Source: Oncomelania hupensis (taxonomy: Eukaryota; Mollusca; Gastropoda; Littorinimorpha; Pomatiopsidae). From it: a stretch of DNA of 64,000 bases. A program made the position numbers and the translations under genes. Positions 59,401-64,000 of the stretch are shown here, piece after piece. The notes beneath the pieces were generated by a model, which saw only the letters and a program-made list of their open reading frames with translations, ran no database searches and had not been told where the DNA came from. The stretch spans positions 27,487,523-27,551,522 of the forward strand of contig CM072523.1 in the NCBI GenBank assembly GCA_036898135.1, given 5' to 3'. Within the stretch, counting starts at the first letter, position 1. The number at the start of each line of letters is the position of its first letter.

Positions 59401-62400
59401 TTCGCTTTGAACCCTTTTCGCTCTATATTCACGTCCTAGACTGCCGAGTATCGTCCCACTTTCTTCATAGCCTCTATTCTGGGATTTTCCATAATCAGAG
59501 GCCAGAGTGGAATAAACTGTCTCAGGCAGTACATTAAGTTGTGAAAGAACTCCACTGTTTTCCCCAATAGCGCTGTTTTTGTTGGACGATTCCAAAAGCA
59601 AAGACGACTTGTCAGCAAGGCTGGGGGATTTCACGCCAGTTAGACTCCGCCTATCCCCGATTAGACCGATTTCTTGGCTTTCTTCTCGGAATAGATTTTC
59701 ACTGTAATCGTCCTTGTCTCCATCTTTGCTTTTTGCCAAAGCGTCGCCGTCTGCAGCACTTTCTCTTGCAATTCTCGCTTTCCCCGTTTCTACTGATCTT
59801 CTCGGCGCACTTGTGCCCTTTCTTTCCCCATTAATTTTGACTGTTGCGGCATAAAGTTCCAGAGGAGATACAGAAGGTTGCAACAGTGAAGGGACGTGGG
59901 CCTGTTGATCATTCCCAATGCAGGCATTAGGGGTACTATCAGCCACCCCTGGAAGTGAAACGTTCCTATCTCCCTCTTTTCCCACGTCTTCTCTTGAATG
60001 TTGCCAATTTTCTGGTAGGTGAGAAGGAAGGAGAGGGCGGTGAGGATCCATTTGTCTCTCGGCCTTGTCATCTTCAGTTTGATACTGATTTTCATTAGGC
60101 CGAGAATCTAGTGCCTTGCCGTCAGCACTGGTACATTCCAGCTCTTTTAGAAAGCGATCAAACTTGGACGATTCTGAAACAGCCGCCTGAGATGGTGCTA
60201 CAAAGCTTTCCGCTTTATGTTGTGATTGTCCGTTATGAAAGTAATCACCGTCACGGTCACCGTGAAAAGTAACGTTTACACTGTCTGACACATCATGCTG
60301 CTCATTCAAACGTACTATATCGAAGTTGTGGGAACACTGCTTAACATTCTTATTCAACAATTTTTCCTGTCCCTTGCGGTCCGCAGAATTGCCCCCTTTG
60401 TCAAACGTAGGTGCAAACGATGGCACCGAGTTTATCTCTGAATCGGTCATCACAACATGTGTACTGTCCAGTCCTGCACTGAGCTGCAAGCTTTGTTCAC
60501 ACTGTTGACTTGTAGACATCACAGCCTGCCCCTGACCACGTTCTATCACAACTGTTGTATCCTCCTCGTTAGACAATATTGTATCCTTTGTTGAGTTTAC
60601 TCCTTCTTCTGCGTTCATGGCACTGCGTTCAATGTTCACACGAGCGTGACTTTCACCGTCTGTGGAGGGAGGGAGCGAACACGGCGGGTACACTGGCCCC
60701 AGCAGGCTCTGCTGCTGTCGGATGTCTACAGGGTACTTGATACCCGATCTATCCTTCATGGCTCCCTCCCTTTTTTCTCCCTCCACGACACCTTTTCTTC
60801 CTTCCCCACCCTCTTTGATGACTTCACCAGAGACAGGTTTATATGCAAAGATGGGCTGGGAAGTCTTGCTCTTTGAACTTACTTTCACCTCTGGCGTTTG
60901 ACCTTTACATTCATCATCATCAACGTTTTCATTTTGAACTGCAGCATATGCACTCGTTTGGTCATAATTAATCATTTCTGTATAGCTTAAATCGTGCTCA
61001 GCGCCTTCCTCCACTTCCCTTCGGTAGCCCGTTCTCGCTTTAGTTGTGAGCGTGATATCAGACTCGTGCCTAGATGATGAAGTGATAACTTCAGAAGCCA
61101 CGGAGCTACACGCTTCCTGTTTCATGTTTAAGCCCTTACCAAAGTTTTGATCATTTGGTTCTGTGGTAAATGAATATTCAGACTTTGGTGTGCTATAGTC
61201 TGTAGTTTCATTCGTTTCCTCGTGATCGGATGCGTAGGAATATTTATTTGAACCTTCCAAAATGCCTGGGATCCCCGAGCCATGAATGTCTGAGTGGTCA
61301 TCATGGTGTTTGGTAGAACATTCAGCGTTTGACAGTTCATCAACTTGTTGGTAGTTTTTAGTTTGATGGACATCTGACACGACGGGTTCTCGGCATTGCG
61401 CTTCCTGTGCAGTTGATAAGGCAGAATTCGCCTCCCCTACGCTCTCTCTACCTGCTGTACTGGTCTCACGGTCTGGGCTTCGTATGGAGGAAGTGGGGAG
61501 ACGATGGTGATGGAGATAAGAGTGGGAGGAGGCAGAATAGTGTGTAAGAGATAAATCGGGTAAGGAGGGAAGCAAGGAGGATGATGTAAAATCAGAGAGG
61601 GAGGATGTATCATCAGAAAGGGAGCGGCGGAGAGGGGTGGAGGTGAGTCCAGGTACAATAGCACTACCTCCAAGACTTCTCTCCAAGTAGTCTGGCGTGC
61701 CAACAGTAGTTGCATGGATATCAACAACGTACATGTGTGGGGGGTGGAGATGGGGATCACCGCCATCACCGTGTAGGTCAGGTGGGAAAGGAGATGTGTT
61801 ATGGGTTAAGTGAGGAATGGTCTGTTTACTACCGCCACAGGTCTCGCGTGTCTGAGTGCTTAGCTTCTGTGCAACATCAAATAACATAGGGTGGGTGGCA
61901 GGGCTAGAAGCTTTAGGGGCTCTCTCTGTACTGTAGTCTGCATATTGCAGTAGGGTGGCCCCGTTTTCATTAGTTTTGACGCTATCCACTAGCTTGCCGG
62001 CTTTTATCAGGCTGCTATCTATCACATCTCTCTCTCCTGAAGTCCATTCTTTGCCGCCCACTAACTCATCATCTTCTGAAATTCCATATGCATCATGTTC
62101 CAGCTTTTGATTGGTTTTCTGCGGATCAGGCGTGCTCGTTAATTTTTCATCCGTGTTGGTAGTCTTTTTCTGTCTGGACCCAGGTCCTTTAGATAAAGTG
62201 CCCGTCTTCTTGCTTCTCTCCGCGAATTTGTTTTCTCTCTCGCTGGCGCTGACGGGGCCCGCTTTGCCTTTAGTCGCTGCTGCTGTGGAATTATAAGCTC
62301 TCGTAGAAGTTATTGATGATAGCGTAGAGGTGTTTATTGCTTTTCCTCTGCCTTTGCCTGGCTCCACGCCCTTCTTTTGAAACGCTCCCTGTGCTGGTGT

Positions 62401-64000
62401 TTTGCCGACAGCGAGCGCTTTTCCAGTCTTACTAAGAGCAACCTGGGCCTTTTTCCAGTTTTGAGACGCGCCACTAATCGGCTTTTTGGCTGGGAGAGAT
62501 TGCTTCCCTTCCTCCGCGGAAGACGCTGGGGTCTCGCTTGAACTTTGATCTTTCACATGCAAGCCTTGGGCACGCGCAGAGGCAGGTTGAGAACGTTCGC
62601 TACCATCACTGGTGGTTGAAATTGACATTTTATTCACGTCTTCTTCGTCTGTGGTGGAATGGACCGACGTTTTTAGGTGGGGTTTGTCTGAGGTGGGTTT
62701 AGCACTCTTTGGTTTGGCTCCACCTGAAGAAACACTTCTTGTGCTCCTGGAAGGTAACGCGACTGTACATGGCTTAGTGCTCACACTTCGTACGTCTCTG
62801 ACAGACGACACGGTGATGTCTTTCTTCACTTTCGCGGTATGTGTCTTCGTTTTCTGCGTAGCCGTGGACTGTGTAGTAGTGCTGACAGCAGAAGACAACG
62901 ACCGGCTGAACTGGGTACTCACGCTCAACGCCGAGTCGTCATCGCAGCACCGACTGTCCACTGAGCTATCACGAACAGCCAGCACGCTGCTGTCAGAAAT
63001 TGACGAGGTCACACTTGCGTCAGCAGTGTCCAACTTGAGCGTCATACGTGATGACGTCGTCTCTGTTTTAGTCGTAGCTGCTGGTTGTGTTCGTCCTCGA
63101 AGATTGGTTGAGGATGAAGAGGCTGATCGGGTTGTTTGTTTCGTTTCTCTTGTAACGCACACAGGCGTCACTACACCTTTGGTTTTGAGTCTAGAAGAAC
63201 TAGTCGACGACATCAGACTGCTCCGAGAAGACTTACTGCTAACGTCAGACTCAGGGGAGGACATTTTCGACAATCCTAACCCTGAAGACGACATCGAGGA
63301 CGTACTTGAGATCATCGATGATGCCGCAGACTTCGTCATTGTTTTGGAAGATGTCATAACTTTGGATGATGTCACAGCTCTGGATGATGTGACGGCTTTG
63401 GTTGATGTCATAGCCTTTGAAACTGACGTGATTCTTGAAGAGGACGTGGTAGAGCGGGTCGATGACGACGATTTGGCTCGCATTTTGTCAGCGCTGCTGT
63501 CAGCCAAAGATTCAGTGGATCGTCTGGGCAGTCTCGTCGCTTGGCTCTTCAACACAGAACCTTTTGTGGCCGTTTTGTTTGGTCGACGATCGGAAGATAA
63601 AGTTCCCTTCTCTGACGACGCTGAATGAACTATTGCTGGCTTAGCTCTAACAATAGATTTTGCGTTTCCGAGATTCGTTTTGTCTTTGTCTGTGGAGTCC
63701 GCTTCTTCCACAATCTCCTTCGTCGGTGAGTCCATCTTCTCTTTCTCTGGGGAGGACAGTGGTGACGCGCATTTGTTAGGCGTCTCCTTCGCCAAGGACT
63801 GTGTAGTCTTGGGTGACCGCTTGCCGCCTCCATCTTTCTGTGTGTAAGATTTCGTACCAGTGGGCGAAACTATTTTTTCCGGCACAATGACGTCAGATGA
63901 AATGACATCACGCGTGGTGCATTGTGGTGAAACACTCTTTTGTTTTCGATTCTCGTTCTCTTTCGACTGTTTGAGTTTGGGCGAAGCGCTCCGCCGCTCT
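56422..64000 (-). CDS. Giant coding exon A (at least 7,579 bp), 5' end outside the window
   Basis: The minus frame is open from the window edge (64000) to the donor at 56422, more than 2,520 codons ending QLSARLLME in phase 0. The apparent start at 63885 is a GTG inside a longer frame, since upstream codons read ASPKLKQSKENENRKQKSV without a stop. The N-terminal part is basic and Ser-rich (RLPRRSTESLADSSADKMR near 63520) with a 6-residue repeat (SSKVMT-like, 63345-63430). A basic block with QVALSKT and QGAFQKKGVEPGKGRGK lies at 62340-62460. The middle has acidic, SP-rich stretches. The C-terminal third carries repeated GVTSPRT / GMTSLTP and DVFSTPVGTLSPEVFSTP motifs and ends in Ser/Asp-rich sequence. 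No folded domain, signal peptide or membrane segment is visible. It is probably a cytoplasmic disordered scaffold; the family is unknown. Confidence 0.85.
63345..63430 (-). repeat. 18-bp in-frame repeat in exon A
   Basis: Five units read KAMTST, KAVTSS, RAVTSS, KVMTSS and KTMTKS. At DNA level the plus strand shows GATGATGTCA/GTTGATGTCA repeated every 18 bp. Confidence 0.85.

Noticed and set aside
61680..61720. Kinase-like VGTPDYLERSLGG in exon A
   Set aside because: It recalls a kinase activation-segment motif, but no other kinase motif (HRD, DFG, glycine loop) is near and the surroundings are disordered.
62612..63628. 338-codon plus-strand ORF opposite exon A
   Set aside because: It is the antisense of Ser/Thr/Asp-rich coding sequence, which rarely produces stops on the other strand. 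It has no domain or start context. Similar antisense ORFs at 47570-48133, 49070-49528 and 50393-50977 are dismissed for the same reason.
63885..63885. Start of exon A coding sequence at 63885
   Set aside because: The codon is GTG and the frame is open upstream to the window edge with the same Ser/Lys-rich character, so this is not a translation start.

Overview
The window is animal nuclear DNA with intron-rich gene architecture, very dense microsatellites and many non-LTR retrotransposon pieces of the CR1/L2/jockey type. The repeat spectrum (L2-like LINE with ATT tail, CR1/Rex1-like LINE, LINE 3' ends of the 'GCGCTATATAAA' type, a tRNA-Thr-derived SINE) suggests a lophotrochozoan, most likely a gastropod mollusc; this is an inference from repeat style, not a database result. 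There are no operons, rRNA genes, CRISPR arrays or bacterial signals.

Layout. 1-46 kb is mostly intergenic or intronic and repeat-laden: a 5'-truncated CR1/Rex1-like LINE (496-2078, minus), a perfect 150-bp inverted-repeat mariner-like MITE (3296-3687), a 477-bp hAT-like non-autonomous element with a 6-bp target duplication (7500-7976), an apparently intact L2-like LINE with a 929-residue endonuclease/reverse transcriptase ORF (about 12840-16130, plus), two long and three short copies of a family ending in the stem GTCC-AGC-GGAC, a tRNA-derived SINE (26039-26245), a 27-bp minisatellite (35764-36060), a LINE 3' fragment split by a 61-bp micro-insertion with 10-bp target duplication (37289-37766), a recently tandem-duplicated LINE tail (40172-40540), and a decayed LINE reverse transcriptase (42030-43022, minus). 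One possible isolated host exon (21674-21904, minus) ends in a strong splice donor and encodes a GPCR-TM1-like hydrophobic stretch.

46.4-64 kb is the host-gene part: a minus-strand gene with two giant coding exons (at least 7,579 bp and 8,002 bp) joined by a 122-bp exon. All three splice junctions agree in reading phase, giving more than 5,230 codons within the window and still open at both ends. The product is a Ser/Thr/Pro-rich, largely disordered giant protein with scattered basic islands, a Cys cluster and a sequence module found once in each giant exon. I do not recognise its family; a cytoskeletal or scaffold protein is a guess.

The most notable items are the giant-exon gene and its repeated module, a roughly 50-bp hairpin-bearing retroelement with two target-duplicated copies, and the perfectly palindromic MITE.
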